A DNA stretch of 29,134 nucleotides from UBA668 sp049318165 (GCA_049318165.1 JBMOGW010000018.1:1-29134); one strand, 5' to 3'; counted from the first letter of the stretch, positions 8,297 through 17,729 are shown. The notes: generated by a model not told the origin, from the sequence alone. Program-made: numbers and translations.

Positions 8297-8871
8297 CAGG
8301 AGCCGACTCGCTGCACGAACTCGGTGATGCGCTCGATGAACGCAGCACGGTGGTAGCGCTCGAACTGCTCCCACGTGGTCAGCGAACGCGTGTCGAACAC
8401 CTTGTCGAGGAACAACAGCCCGTCGAGATGGTCGAGTTCGTGCTGGAAGGTGCCGGCCGTGAGGCCGCGCTTCACCTCGTCGTGCTCCACGCCGTCGCGA
8501 TCCCAGTAGCGCACCCGGATGTTCACGTGGCGCATCACGTTGCCGCGCATGTTCGGCACTGAGAGGCAGCCCTCGTTGACCTCCACCAGTTCGTCGTCGA
8601 GGAACTCGACCACCGGGTTGACCACGACCGTCAGCGGGATCGGCGGCTTGTACGGGTAGCGCGGGTTCTTGTTCACCTCGATGGTCGCGATGCGCACGAG
8701 CTCGCCGATCTGCGGTGCGGCGATGCCCGCGCCGTTGGCCGCGTGCATCGTGTCGACGAGGTCGTCGATCAGCTGCTGCATCTCGGGCGACGCCAACTCA
8801 TCGCGGGTCACCTCGCGTGACACCTCGCGCAGCCGCGGGTTGCCCACGTGCAGGATCTCTCGAACCGTCAT
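8296..8871 (-). CDS. def: Peptide deformylase homologue inside the hut operon
   Basis: A 191-residue metallohydrolase with all three deformylase motifs: GAGIAAPQIG at 47-56, EGCLS at 100-104 with metal ligand Cys102, and HELDH at 144-148 with His144/His148 as ligands and Glu145 as catalyst. It should be active on N-formyl groups. The ATG at 8871 has a good Shine-Dalgarno (GGAGG, 4 bases upstream) and overlaps the phyH stop (ATGA); its own stop overlaps hutF. It could be the housekeeping enzyme for formyl-methionine, but its place directly before hutF, and the absence of hutG, suggest it removes formyl from N-formylglutamate, releasing glutamate and formate. Family is certain; the physiological substrate is inference. 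Confidence 0.93.
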   Translation of the reverse strand: MTVREILHVGNPRLREVSREVTRDELASPEMQQLIDDLVDTMHAANGAGIAAPQIGELVRIATIEVNKNPRYPYKPPIPLTVVVNPVVEFLDDELVEVNEGCLSVPNMRGNVMRHVNIRVRYWDRDGVEHDEVKRGLTAGTFQHELDHLDGLLFLDKVFDTRSLTTWEQFERYHRAAFIERITEFVQRVGS

Positions 8872-9658
8872 GCGTCCTCCCAGAGCAACGGGAACAGTGG
8901 GTGCGCCAGCGGCGCACCGTCGGGCAGTTCGTCGAGCAGCCCGAGGAAGGGTGGCGACGTGGTCCACGGCCGCACGGCGTGCACCATGTCGTCGCCCAGG
9001 AAGCGCACGCTCAGCACTCGCCGGCGATGCGGGCCGTCGACGCCGCCCGCGGTGTGCAGCGTGAGCATGTGGAAGAACACGGCGTCACCCGGCTCGAGGG
9101 CCCAGCCGAGCACCTCGAACTCGTCGGGTCGGCCGTCGATGTCGGGCAGTTCGGCGAGCGCGCCGTCGGGGAACCACTTCGCCTGCCCGTCGAGGAACGA
9201 ACGCGGCATGAACCACGGCCCGAGGTGCGAGCCCTTCACCCGCTCCAGCGTGCTCGCGCGGCTCACCGGGTCCACCGGACACCACATGCTGACGTTCAGG
9301 CGTCCGGCGACGTTGTAGTACGGCTGGTCCTGGTGCCACGGCGTGCGCTGTCGGGTGCCGGGCTCCTTGACCAGCACATGGTCGTGGTACAGCCGCACGG
9401 CGTGGGCGCCGATCAGCTCGCCGGCGATGCGCGCGGCGCCCGACTCACGGATGAACCGCTCCATCTCGGGCAGGCGCTGCCAGTTGCAGAAGTCCTCCAC
9501 GAATGCCCCGTCGTCGGCGCCGCTGGCGCGCTTGGCGAGCGGCGAGAGGTCGGCGAGGTTGGCGTCGATGGCGGCTTCGGCCAGGCGGACGTGCTCGGGC
9601 GCGAATGCACCGCGCACGCACACCGCCCCGTCGCGCCAGAAGTCGCCCTCGACGAGCA

Positions 9659-9659
<1 letters not shown>
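8868..9659 (-). CDS. Phytanoyl-CoA dioxygenase (PhyH) family oxygenase
   Basis: A 263-residue Fe(II)/2-oxoglutarate-type oxygenase with a jelly-roll core. Likely iron ligands are H109-x-D111 (TPWHQDQPYYN) and H202 (MLTLHTAGG); arginines in HRRRVLSVRF (211-220) would hold 2-oxoglutarate. Related family members hydroxylate small molecules such as ectoine or amino acids. It lies between hutU and def, overlapping both (TGATG with hutU, ATGA with def), so it is co-translated with histidine degradation. Standard hut pathways contain no oxygenase, so the substrate is unknown: perhaps a modified histidine or a shunt product of imidazolonepropionate. The ATG at 9659 is chosen because upstream frame sequence overlaps hutU and is not protein-like. 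Confidence 0.9.
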
Positions 9660-11329
<1,670 letters not shown>

Positions 11330-11330
11330 G

Positions 11331-12902
11331 TCAGAGAACCTCCAGGTTTCCGATGGCGGATTCGACGGCCGACAGCACGGTGCCGTCGGCGAGGAGCTGC
11401 TCGGCAGCTCGCAGATCAGGTGAGAGCCAGCGATCCGGGCCCGGGCCGGCGACGCGCTCGCGCAGCACCTGCAGCGCCGCTCCCGTACCGGCAGCCGGTT
11501 GCAGCGGGCCGCGCAGGTCGACCGCGGCAGCAGCGCACACCAACTCGACGGCCAGCACGCGGCGCAGCGTGTCCACCGAGCGGCGCAGCTTGCGTGCCGC
11601 AGCCCAGCCGTTGGACACGTGGTCTTCCTGCATCGCGCTGGTCGGGAGCGACTGCGTGCTGGCCGGCACCGCCAGGCGCTGGGCCTCCATCGCCATCGCG
11701 GCCTGCGTGTAGTGCGCGATCATCAGACCGCTGTTGACTCCCGCGTCGGGCGACAGGAACGGCGGCAGGCCGTGGCTGCGCGACCGGTCGAGCATGCGGT
11801 CGGTGCGGCGCTCGGCGATCGAGCACAGCTCGGCGGCCGCGATCGACAGGAAATCGCAGACGAAGCCGACCGGCGCACCGTGGAAGTTGCCGCAACTCTC
11901 GACGCGGCCGTCCTCGAGGATCATCGGGTTGTCGATGGCCGCGTCGAGCTCTCGCTCGGCGATGGTGCGGGCGTGCGCCAGCGTGTCGAGCGCTGCACCG
12001 TGCACCTGCGGCGTGCAGCGCAGCGAGTAGGCGTCCTGCACGCGGGTGTCGCCCTCACGGTGGCTGGCGACGATGGCCGAGCCGGCGAGCAACCGGGTGA
12101 GGTTGCGCGCGCTCACGGCCTGGCCGATCTGCGGGCGCAACGCCTGCAGGTCGGCAGCGAAGGCGCGGTCGGTGCCGAGCAGCCCCTCGACCGTCATCGC
12201 CGCGGTGACGTCGGCGAGCCGGGCGAGCTCGCTCAGGTCGTGCAGCGCCAGGCAGAGCATGCCGAGGATGCCGTCGGTGCCGTTGATCAGCGCGAGGCCT
12301 TCCTTGGCGCGCAGCGTGGCCGGCGAGAGGCCGGCACGTGCGAACGCGTCGGCGGTGGGCTCGATGCCACCGGAGGGGGCCCACACCTCGCCTTCGCCGA
12401 GCAGCGAGAGCGCGCAATGACTGAGCGGGGCCAGGTCGCCGCTCGCGCCGAGCGAACCGTGCTCGCGCACCACGGGCGTGATGCCGGCGTTGAGCAAGGA
12501 CACCTGCAACTCCACCAACTCCGGCCGGACACCGGAGAATGCCATCGACAGGCTGCGCGCACGGAGCAGCAGCAGGGCGCGCACCACTTCCGGCTCGACG
12601 GTGTCGCCCATGCCGGTGGCGTGCGAACGGACCAGCGCCACCTGCAGTTCGGCCGTGCGTTCGGCGGGGATGACGGTGCTGGCCAGCGACCCGAATCCGG
12701 TGGTGACCCCGTACACCGGCGAGTCGGAGGCGACGTAGCCGTCCACGAGTGCCGCGCTGCGCGCCATCGCCGCCCGGGCCTGCTGGCCCAGCGCCACAGG
12801 TGCACCGCCGCGGGCGACTGCGACGACGTCGCCGACCGTCAGGCCACGCCCCTTCAACTCGACGACGGGCTGCTCCGCGATGACCGGCTGCTGCTGCGAC
12901 AT
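11331..12902 (-). CDS. hutH: Histidine ammonia-lyase
   Basis: Eliminates ammonia from L-histidine to form trans-urocanate, the first step of the pathway; cytoplasmic homotetramer. The Ala-Ser-Gly that forms the MIO cofactor is at 153-155 (GSLGASGDLAPLSH). Other catalytic strings: Tyr64 in YGVTTGFG, His94 in RSHATGMG, LALINGTDG, YSLRCTPQVHGA, and SAMQEDHVSNGW, all matching actinobacterial HAL. The start is uncertain: in-frame ATGs occur at 12902, 12911 and 12923, none with a Shine-Dalgarno. 12902 gives 523 aa. CAGTAT at 12930-12935 (read on the minus strand) would place a leaderless start at 12923 (530 aa). It heads the operon running to 4816 and is divergent from the IclR gene. Confidence 0.97.
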   Translation of the reverse strand: MSQQQPVIAEQPVVELKGRGLTVGDVVAVARGGAPVALGQQARAAMARSAALVDGYVASDSPVYGVTTGFGSLASTVIPAERTAELQVALVRSHATGMGDTVEPEVVRALLLLRARSLSMAFSGVRPELVELQVSLLNAGITPVVREHGSLGASGDLAPLSHCALSLLGEGEVWAPSGGIEPTADAFARAGLSPATLRAKEGLALINGTDGILGMLCLALHDLSELARLADVTAAMTVEGLLGTDRAFAADLQALRPQIGQAVSARNLTRLLAGSAIVASHREGDTRVQDAYSLRCTPQVHGAALDTLAHARTIAERELDAAIDNPMILEDGRVESCGNFHGAPVGFVCDFLSIAAAELCSIAERRTDRMLDRSRSHGLPPFLSPDAGVNSGLMIAHYTQAAMAMEAQRLAVPASTQSLPTSAMQEDHVSNGWAAARKLRRSVDTLRRVLAVELVCAAAAVDLRGPLQPAAGTGAALQVLRERVAGPGPDRWLSPDLRAAEQLLADGTVLSAVESAIGNLEVL

Positions 12903-12909
12903 GCGTTTC

Positions 12910-12943
12910 ATGTTACGCAACATCGTGCCATACTGCGCAACAT
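12910..12943. promoter_or_regulatory. Shared hutH/iclR control region with two related 14-mers
   Basis: ATGTTACGCAACAT (12910-12923) and ATACTGCGCAACAT (12930-12943) match at 11 of 14 positions and start 20 bases apart, two helical turns. The first is itself palindromic in its outer five bases (ATGTT...AACAT). Both overlap possible start codons of hutH and IclR. On the plus strand CATACT (12929-12934) is a -10-like box 7 bases before the IclR ATG, consistent with a leaderless message. The IclR protein probably binds here and controls both directions; that is inference from position. Confidence 0.6.
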
Positions 12944-13658
12944 GACGGAGGCGAGCAGCAACGGTCGGCCGCGAGCCACCGACCGCGGGCTGGCGTTGCT
13001 GCGCGTCGTCGCCGATCACCCCGACGGCATCGCCCTCGCCGACGCCGCCCGAGCGGTCGAGCTGACGCCCTCGACCGCGTTGCGTCAGCTGCGCTCGCTG
13101 GAATCCGCCGGGTTCGCGGACCGCGACGGCGACGGCCGGTTCGTGCCCGGCGGCGAGCTGTTGCGCATCGCCCGCGCGCTCGCCACCGGCACCACACTCC
13201 CCCGCCTCGCCGAGCCGGTGCTCGCCCAGCTGGCCACGGGCACGGGCGAGTCGGCGTACCTCGCGGAACCGGTCGACGCCCGCCATGCGGTGTACGCGGC
13301 GATGGCACCCGGCACCCATGCGGTGCGACACGTCAGCTGGCTCGGCCAGCGAGTGCCCCGCAAGGGCACGGCGGTGGGCGCGGCGCTCGCAGGCCAACTC
13401 GACGCGAACGGCACCGTGGTGCGGTCCGACGCCGTCGAGGACGGGGTGACGGCCGTGTCGGCACCGGTGCGCGACGCAGCCGGCGCCGTGGTGGCTGCCC
13501 TCAGCATCGTCGGCCCCTCATACCGCCTGCAGGGTGCGGCGCTGCGCCGCGCCGCGACGGCCGTGTCCGACGGCGCAGTCGAGCTCAGCCGGCGGGCAGG
13601 AGCGCCGGCAACGCCGAGTACGCCTCCAGCCCGCACGGCACGAACCCGCGGATCCTGA
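12942..13658 (+). CDS. IclR-family regulator of the hut operon
   Basis: A 238-residue regulator. The N-terminal winged helix-turn-helix (about residues 12-70) reads RGLALLRVVADHPDGIALA, then LTPSTALRQLRSLESAGFADRD, as in IclR proteins. The effector domain follows, but between AVGAALAGQL and DGVTAVSAPVRD it appears shorter than usual by roughly 40-50 residues: the family's typical second half of the GKALLA region and the following helices are missing. It ends in a Pro/Thr/Arg-rich tail. Divergent orientation and a shared 30-40 bp control region make hutH its likely target, with histidine or urocanate the likely signal (inference). The last 74 bases overlap the 3' end of the convergent PhnD-like gene. 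Confidence 0.9.
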   Translation: MTEASSNGRPRATDRGLALLRVVADHPDGIALADAARAVELTPSTALRQLRSLESAGFADRDGDGRFVPGGELLRIARALATGTTLPRLAEPVLAQLATGTGESAYLAEPVDARHAVYAAMAPGTHAVRHVSWLGQRVPRKGTAVGAALAGQLDANGTVVRSDAVEDGVTAVSAPVRDAAGAVVAALSIVGPSYRLQGAALRRAATAVSDGAVELSRRAGAPATPSTPPARTARTRGS

Positions 13659-14328
13659 GCCGCGCCAGCGCGGGTGCGAGCAGTGGGTCCTCCACCGCCG
13701 CGGCCAGCCCAGCGCGCAGTTCACCGACGCGGTGGGCGTTGGCCTTCGAGGTGACCAGGGGGAGGGTGCCGATCACCGGGCCGTGCCCAACGATGTTGAC
13801 GCGCCCGGCGAGTGCCGGCTGCGACTCGGTGATGAACTCCCACGAGACGCCGTCGATCGCCGCGAGGTGGGCGCGGCCTTCGGCGACCGCTCGCACGCTC
13901 TCGACGTGAGCGCCCGTCTCGAGCAGCCGAGGCGGCACGCCACCCCAGGCCCACTGCAGGCTGATCCAACCGGACAGGCTCTCCATGCCGTTCACCGCGC
14001 ACACGGTCGAGGGGTCGGCACGCCACTCGGCCACACCCAGCGGCTTCGACGCGACGAGCACGGACCGATACGTGCCCTCCCGGGCGAACGGCACTGCCAC
14101 GTCGAAGGCGCCGACGACCTCGACGGTGCCGGTGAGCCGAGCGACCAGTGGCCACCCGCACGTCTGCCCGAGCAGCAGGTCGTCCCGTAGCCAACTGTCA
14201 TGGATGTCGATGTCGATGTCGAGGGAATCCGGACCATCGGCGAGCTGAGCGCGGACAGCCACCCACAGCGCGTCGTAGGCGTCGCGCAGGTGCGCGAACG
14301 GGTACATCCCGAGGGCGGCGATCATCAC
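13585..14328 (-). CDS. PhnD-like (SBP superfamily, PF12974-type) protein without signal peptide
   Basis: A 247-residue type II periplasmic-binding-protein fold. It opens ALGMYPFAHLRDAYDALW, as in the phosphate/phosphonate-binding PhnD-like family, and contains LLLGQTCGWP, GTYRSVLVASKP, CAVNGMESLSGW, HVESVRAVAEGRAHLAAIDGV and PVIGTLPLVTS, the ligand-cleft strings of that family. There is no signal peptide or lipobox and no transporter partner beside it, so a cytoplasmic ligand-binding or sensing role is possible, as is an enzyme-like reuse of the fold. It may start with GTG at 14328 or ATG at 14325, 4-7 bases after the desaturase stop, so they share a transcript. The substrate cannot be read from sequence. 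Confidence 0.82.
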   Translation of the reverse strand: MMIAALGMYPFAHLRDAYDALWVAVRAQLADGPDSLDIDIDIHDSWLRDDLLLGQTCGWPLVARLTGTVEVVGAFDVAVPFAREGTYRSVLVASKPLGVAEWRADPSTVCAVNGMESLSGWISLQWAWGGVPPRLLETGAHVESVRAVAEGRAHLAAIDGVSWEFITESQPALAGRVNIVGHGPVIGTLPLVTSKANAHRVGELRAGLAAAVEDPLLAPALARLRIRGFVPCGLEAYSALPALLPAG

Positions 14329-14332
14329 GAGA

Positions 14333-15265
14333 TCATGTCAGGCCGCGGCTGCCATACGGCCTCGCACCCGGCGACAACGGGTGGTCCGGCTGGCAGAACG
14401 GTGCGACGAAGTAGGTGCGAACGATCTCGAGGTAGCCGTGTTCGTACAGCCCCGCACCCTGCGCGGCGATCGCATCCGAGCCGAGTTCCGCGTGCTTGGC
14501 AGGGAGGTCGTACCACGGCAGATCGGGCAGGGCGTGATGTGTGTGATGCAGGTTGTTGTTCAGGAACAGCAACGACATCAGCGGCCCCGCCTTCACCACG
14601 GCGGAACGGGTACCCGTCGAGACGGCGCAGTGCTCGGCGAACGAGCGCAGTTGGGTGCACGCCGAGCCGCCGAGCACGAAACCGAACACGTACACCCACG
14701 GGTTGAACCCGACGACGCCGAACAGCAGCCAGCCGAGCAGCACGCAGAGGACGACGTGGACCGCCCACTGGAGCACGATGTGCCGGTCGTGCCGCGCCAG
14801 CCGGGCTTCACGCACCCAGAAGCGCAGGATGCCGCGGGGGACGCCCACGGTCAGGCGACCGACCAGCGTGCGGAGGAAAAGGAACCAGGCGCGGCGCACC
14901 GTGCCCGCCTCCTGCCACACCGGCGGCTTGACGTAGAACGACTCGGGGTCGTCGTCCGGATCGGTGAGATCCGACTTGTGGTGCTTGACGTGCAGCGTCT
15001 TGTACCGAGGAAATGGGATCCAGAACGACAACGGGATCCGCCCGATGGCGCCGTTCACCCAGTTCCAGCGGGTGGGGTGCCCGTGCAACAGCTCGTGCCC
15101 GAGCGACATCCACAGACCACCGAGCGGCACGAGCGCCAACAGCTGGACCGGCCACGGGATGGACGAGTGGAACAGGACGACGGCGAGGTAGGCGAGACCG
15201 AATCCGAGCAGCACCAACACGGTGGTCCATTCGATCGATTGTCTCGTCCGCCCTTCGGACACCAT
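14333..15265 (-). CDS. Membrane fatty-acid-desaturase-family protein
   Basis: A 310-residue di-iron membrane enzyme with the three histidine boxes: H57ELLH61-GH63, H92VKHH96, and H240-H-T-H243-H244 preceded by NNN. Hydrophobic segments lie near residues 13-32, 37-54, 163-183 and 187-202. The family desaturates acyl chains but also includes hydroxylases and ketolases, so the exact reaction is not fixed. The ATG at 15265 has a strong Shine-Dalgarno (GAAGGAG). Upstream lies a short promoter-like stretch with an inverted repeat, then the enolase-family gene; downstream is the PhnD-like gene. It has no electron-transfer partner in the window. Family is confident, substrate unknown. Confidence 0.88.
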   Translation of the reverse strand: MVSEGRTRQSIEWTTVLVLLGFGLAYLAVVLFHSSIPWPVQLLALVPLGGLWMSLGHELLHGHPTRWNWVNGAIGRIPLSFWIPFPRYKTLHVKHHKSDLTDPDDDPESFYVKPPVWQEAGTVRRAWFLFLRTLVGRLTVGVPRGILRFWVREARLARHDRHIVLQWAVHVVLCVLLGWLLFGVVGFNPWVYVFGFVLGGSACTQLRSFAEHCAVSTGTRSAVVKAGPLMSLLFLNNNLHHTHHALPDLPWYDLPAKHAELGSDAIAAQGAGLYEHGYLEIVRTYFVAPFCQPDHPLSPGARPYGSRGLT

Positions 15266-15322
15266 CGCTCCTTCCTTGTTCCGGCGGGTGCGGGCCGTCC
15301 GGCCTGCACCACCGTCCTCTAA

Positions 15323-15341
15323 ATCTTACCAATCTGGTCAG
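15323..15341 (-). promoter_or_regulatory. Possible promoter/operator of the desaturase gene
   Basis: Reading the minus strand, TAAGAT (15323-15328) is a -10-like hexamer about 57 bases before the desaturase start. Overlapping it is an inverted repeat CTTACCA-ATC-TGGTCAG (15325-15341) with six of seven bases paired, which would suit a dimeric repressor. No good -35 box is visible. This is a weak call. Confidence 0.35.
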
Positions 15342-15359
15342 GATTCGGCGAACCGAATC
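15342..15359 (-). terminator. Perfect hairpin directly after the enolase-family stop
   Basis: On the transcribed (minus) strand GATTCGG-TTCG-CCGAATC forms a perfect 7-bp stem with a UUCG loop, starting at the base after the stop codon at 15360. No U-run follows. It could end or stabilise the message of the two enolase-family genes while allowing a separate promoter for the desaturase. Confidence 0.5.
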
Positions 15360-16541
15360 TCACTGTCGCCGGTAGTCACCTCGATAGCCACCGCCACCGC
15401 TGCCACCACCTTCGGCGGCCGCCCCCATGGCGCCGTGCACACGGTAGTGCTGGGACAGCCGTTCCACCGACTTCAGATCGAGCGACACGCCGAGGCCCGG
15501 CACGTCCGGCACCGGCAGCACGCCGGCCCGTGGCGAGAAATGGCCCTGTTCGATCGCCACGTCGGCGGTGAACCGGAACAGCGATTGGTGCGGCCGGATC
15601 ATCGAGGGCTCGGCCGCAGTGAGGTGCAGGTAGGCCGCGGTCATCACGCCCGCGTCACCGCTGTAGCACCAGAAGTCGATGCCGAACGCGTCGCACGCTC
15701 GCAAGAAGTCCTGCGCGCGACGGAAGCCGCCGAGCTCGGCGATGTCCACGCAGATGCCATCGGGCACGCCGGTGCGAGCGGCGCGCACCAGAGCCGTCTC
15801 GTGCGTGCTGAACGACACTGCGACCCCGTCGTCACGCACTCGCTGCACCTCGTCGAGGGTGCGGCACGGGTCCTCCAGCCAGCCGATTCCCAGTTCGGCC
15901 AGCCGACGGCACACCTGGCGAGCAGTGGCGACGGTGTAGGCACCGTTGGCGTCGAGCCGGTGCACGCGCCCCGGGCCCAGCTCGCGCACCAGCCGCTCGA
16001 TCATCGCCATCTCCGCTTCGACCGACAGCACACCGAGCTTGCCCTCGAACCACGGGCTGCCGAACTCGGCGGCCATCCGCACGCAGCGGTCCACCACGGC
16101 CTCGGGTGTCTCGTCCACGCCGTCACGCAGCGCGAAGTACTCGGTGAACGCCACCTCGTCGCGCACACGGCCACCGAGCAGGTCCACCAGCGGCACCCCG
16201 GCCCGACGGGCACGCAGGTCCCACATCGCCATCTCGATCGCGCCGAACGCGCGCCGCTCCGCGGCACCGTCCGCCCAGAGGCTGAAGCCGGTCGAGGGCA
16301 CGCACCGCCGCTCGGCCTCGTTCAACCGGTCGGGCTCGAGGCCCACGAGGCGGGCGCCGAGCGCCTCCACCAGTGCCACCTGGTCGCCGTGCGGCGACTC
16401 CCCCAGGCCGACCACGCCGTCCTCGTCCACCACTTCGACGATCGTCGAGGTGAACGCGGCGAGCCGCCCGAACGAGAACCGGTACGGGGCGACCATGGGC
16501 ACGTTGACGGCGGTGGCCCGGACCGCGGCGATGGTGCTCAC
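15360..16541 (-). CDS. Enolase-superfamily protein, glucarate-dehydratase-like, altered active site
   Basis: A 393-residue cytoplasmic TIM-barrel enzyme that aligns through its barrel with glucarate dehydratases (WFEGKLGVLS, HRLDANGAYTV, WLEDPC, VPDVPGLGVSLD). Metal ligands Asp197 and Glu223 are present; the third position falls in FSTHETA (His247/Glu248). The usual K-x-K is E166-G-K168, so only the second lysine remains. The barrel Asp266 is kept, but where glucarate dehydratase has its catalytic His (SHSNNH) this protein has WCYSGDA (Tyr293). The chemistry must therefore differ from the parent family, or the protein may be a partner of the next gene. It starts with GTG at 16541, overlapping the upstream stop (GTGA). 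The C-terminus carries an unusual Gly-rich tail. Confidence 0.85.
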   Translation of the reverse strand: MSTIAAVRATAVNVPMVAPYRFSFGRLAAFTSTIVEVVDEDGVVGLGESPHGDQVALVEALGARLVGLEPDRLNEAERRCVPSTGFSLWADGAAERRAFGAIEMAMWDLRARRAGVPLVDLLGGRVRDEVAFTEYFALRDGVDETPEAVVDRCVRMAAEFGSPWFEGKLGVLSVEAEMAMIERLVRELGPGRVHRLDANGAYTVATARQVCRRLAELGIGWLEDPCRTLDEVQRVRDDGVAVSFSTHETALVRAARTGVPDGICVDIAELGGFRRAQDFLRACDAFGIDFWCYSGDAGVMTAAYLHLTAAEPSMIRPHQSLFRFTADVAIEQGHFSPRAGVLPVPDVPGLGVSLDLKSVERLSQHYRVHGAMGAAAEGGGSGGGGYRGDYRRQ

Positions 16542-17698
16542 GAGAACGTCGCCCGATCGCTCGCGGTGGCCGTCAGGCGCGCGTCGTCCAACACGACACC
16601 CAGGCCAGGCGCCTCGGGCAGCACCACCCATCCCTCGATCGCCTGCAACGGCGCGGCGACCGGGTAGTCACGGCGTTCGGTGGTCCACTCAGGCGGGTCG
16701 AACGGCCATTCCACCCACTGCGAGCCCTCCACACCGGCGACGCCCGCTGCGAGATGAAGGTTGGCGAGCACGCCGATCCCGTTGCCCCACGTGTGCGGCG
16801 TGAAGGTACGGCCGGCTGCCACGACCTCGCGGCCGAAACGCGCCAGGCCGGAGACGCCGTTGGTGCACACGCAGTCTGGCTGGAACACGTCGAGGCAGCC
16901 GCCGGCGAGCAGATCGCGCAACTCGTAGGGCTCGCGCGTCATCTCCGCACCGGCCAGCAACATCCGGCCACCGACTCGTTGGTGCAGCTCGGCCATCCCG
17001 GCCCGGTCACCGCGATGCAACGGCTCCTCCATCCAGTACACGCGTTCCGCGATCAACCGCTCCGCCACCGACCACGCCCGTTCCACGTCCCATGGCGTCG
17101 TAGTGTCCCACGGCATCCGCCACCCCTGGTTGCAATCCACCATCAGCTCGAGTGCATCACCCACTGCGTCGCGCACCGCGGCCAGCACGCGCAGGTCGTC
17201 ATCGACGGAGGGGCGACCGAAGCGCAACTTCATCGCCCCGAAGCCGAGGTCGATCATCCGCCGAGCGACCTCCACCGTCTCGGCGGCACCGCGGTGCACT
17301 GCGGTCGACGCGTACAGGCGCAGACGGGCCGGCCCGTCGGTCGAGCGGCCGCAGGACGCTGCCAACATCCGCCACACCGGCTCACCGGTGATCTGACCGG
17401 CGAGGTCCCACAGCGCGAGGTCGAGCGGCCAGGGGCGGCCGGCGTGGAACTCGACGTTCGCCAACCGCGCCGCGTGCTGTTCGAGGGCGAGTGGGTCCTC
17501 ACCGAGGAACCAGCGGGAGTGGTCGGCGAAGCCGTACATCACGTCGCCGGACCCCACGCCGACCCGGCCGTCCGAGTCGCGCACACGCACGATCGTGACC
17601 GGGAACCTCGTGCGCGGCTGTGGGTCCCACGACGCAGGGAACGGCGGGTCGAGCACCAGTTGGTGGTGTGTGATCTCGATGGCGACGATCTCGCTCAT
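16538..17698 (-). CDS. Enolase-superfamily dehydratase/racemase, mandelate-racemase subgroup
   Basis: A 386-residue two-domain enzyme that abstracts a proton alpha to a carboxylate with Mg2+. All parts of the mandelate-racemase-type site are visible: K157-L-R159 (AMKLRFG), Asp188/Asn190 (MVDCNQGW), Glu224 (WMEEPL), Glu252 (LAGAEM), Asp270 (CLDVFQPD) and His302 (FTPHTWGNGIG). K-x-R rather than K-x-K is found in some acid-sugar dehydratases. The ATG at 17698 follows GGGGGGA. It is translationally coupled to the next enolase-family gene and divergent from the MttB-like gene. Substrate could be an acid sugar or, given the neighbours, a hydroxylated or betaine acid; sequence alone does not decide. 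Confidence 0.9.
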   Translation of the reverse strand: MSEIVAIEITHHQLVLDPPFPASWDPQPRTRFPVTIVRVRDSDGRVGVGSGDVMYGFADHSRWFLGEDPLALEQHAARLANVEFHAGRPWPLDLALWDLAGQITGEPVWRMLAASCGRSTDGPARLRLYASTAVHRGAAETVEVARRMIDLGFGAMKLRFGRPSVDDDLRVLAAVRDAVGDALELMVDCNQGWRMPWDTTTPWDVERAWSVAERLIAERVYWMEEPLHRGDRAGMAELHQRVGGRMLLAGAEMTREPYELRDLLAGGCLDVFQPDCVCTNGVSGLARFGREVVAAGRTFTPHTWGNGIGVLANLHLAAGVAGVEGSQWVEWPFDPPEWTTERRDYPVAAPLQAIEGWVVLPEAPGLGVVLDDARLTATASDRATFS

Positions 17699-17729
17699 GG
17701 TCCCCCCGGACGTCGCGCCACCCGCGCCG

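Noticed and set aside
8296..8374. Upstream start for hutF adding 26 residues
   Set aside because: It would overlap the deformylase gene by 79 bases and the added residues are Arg/His/Cys-rich; the TGATG junction at 8296 gives the standard HutF length.
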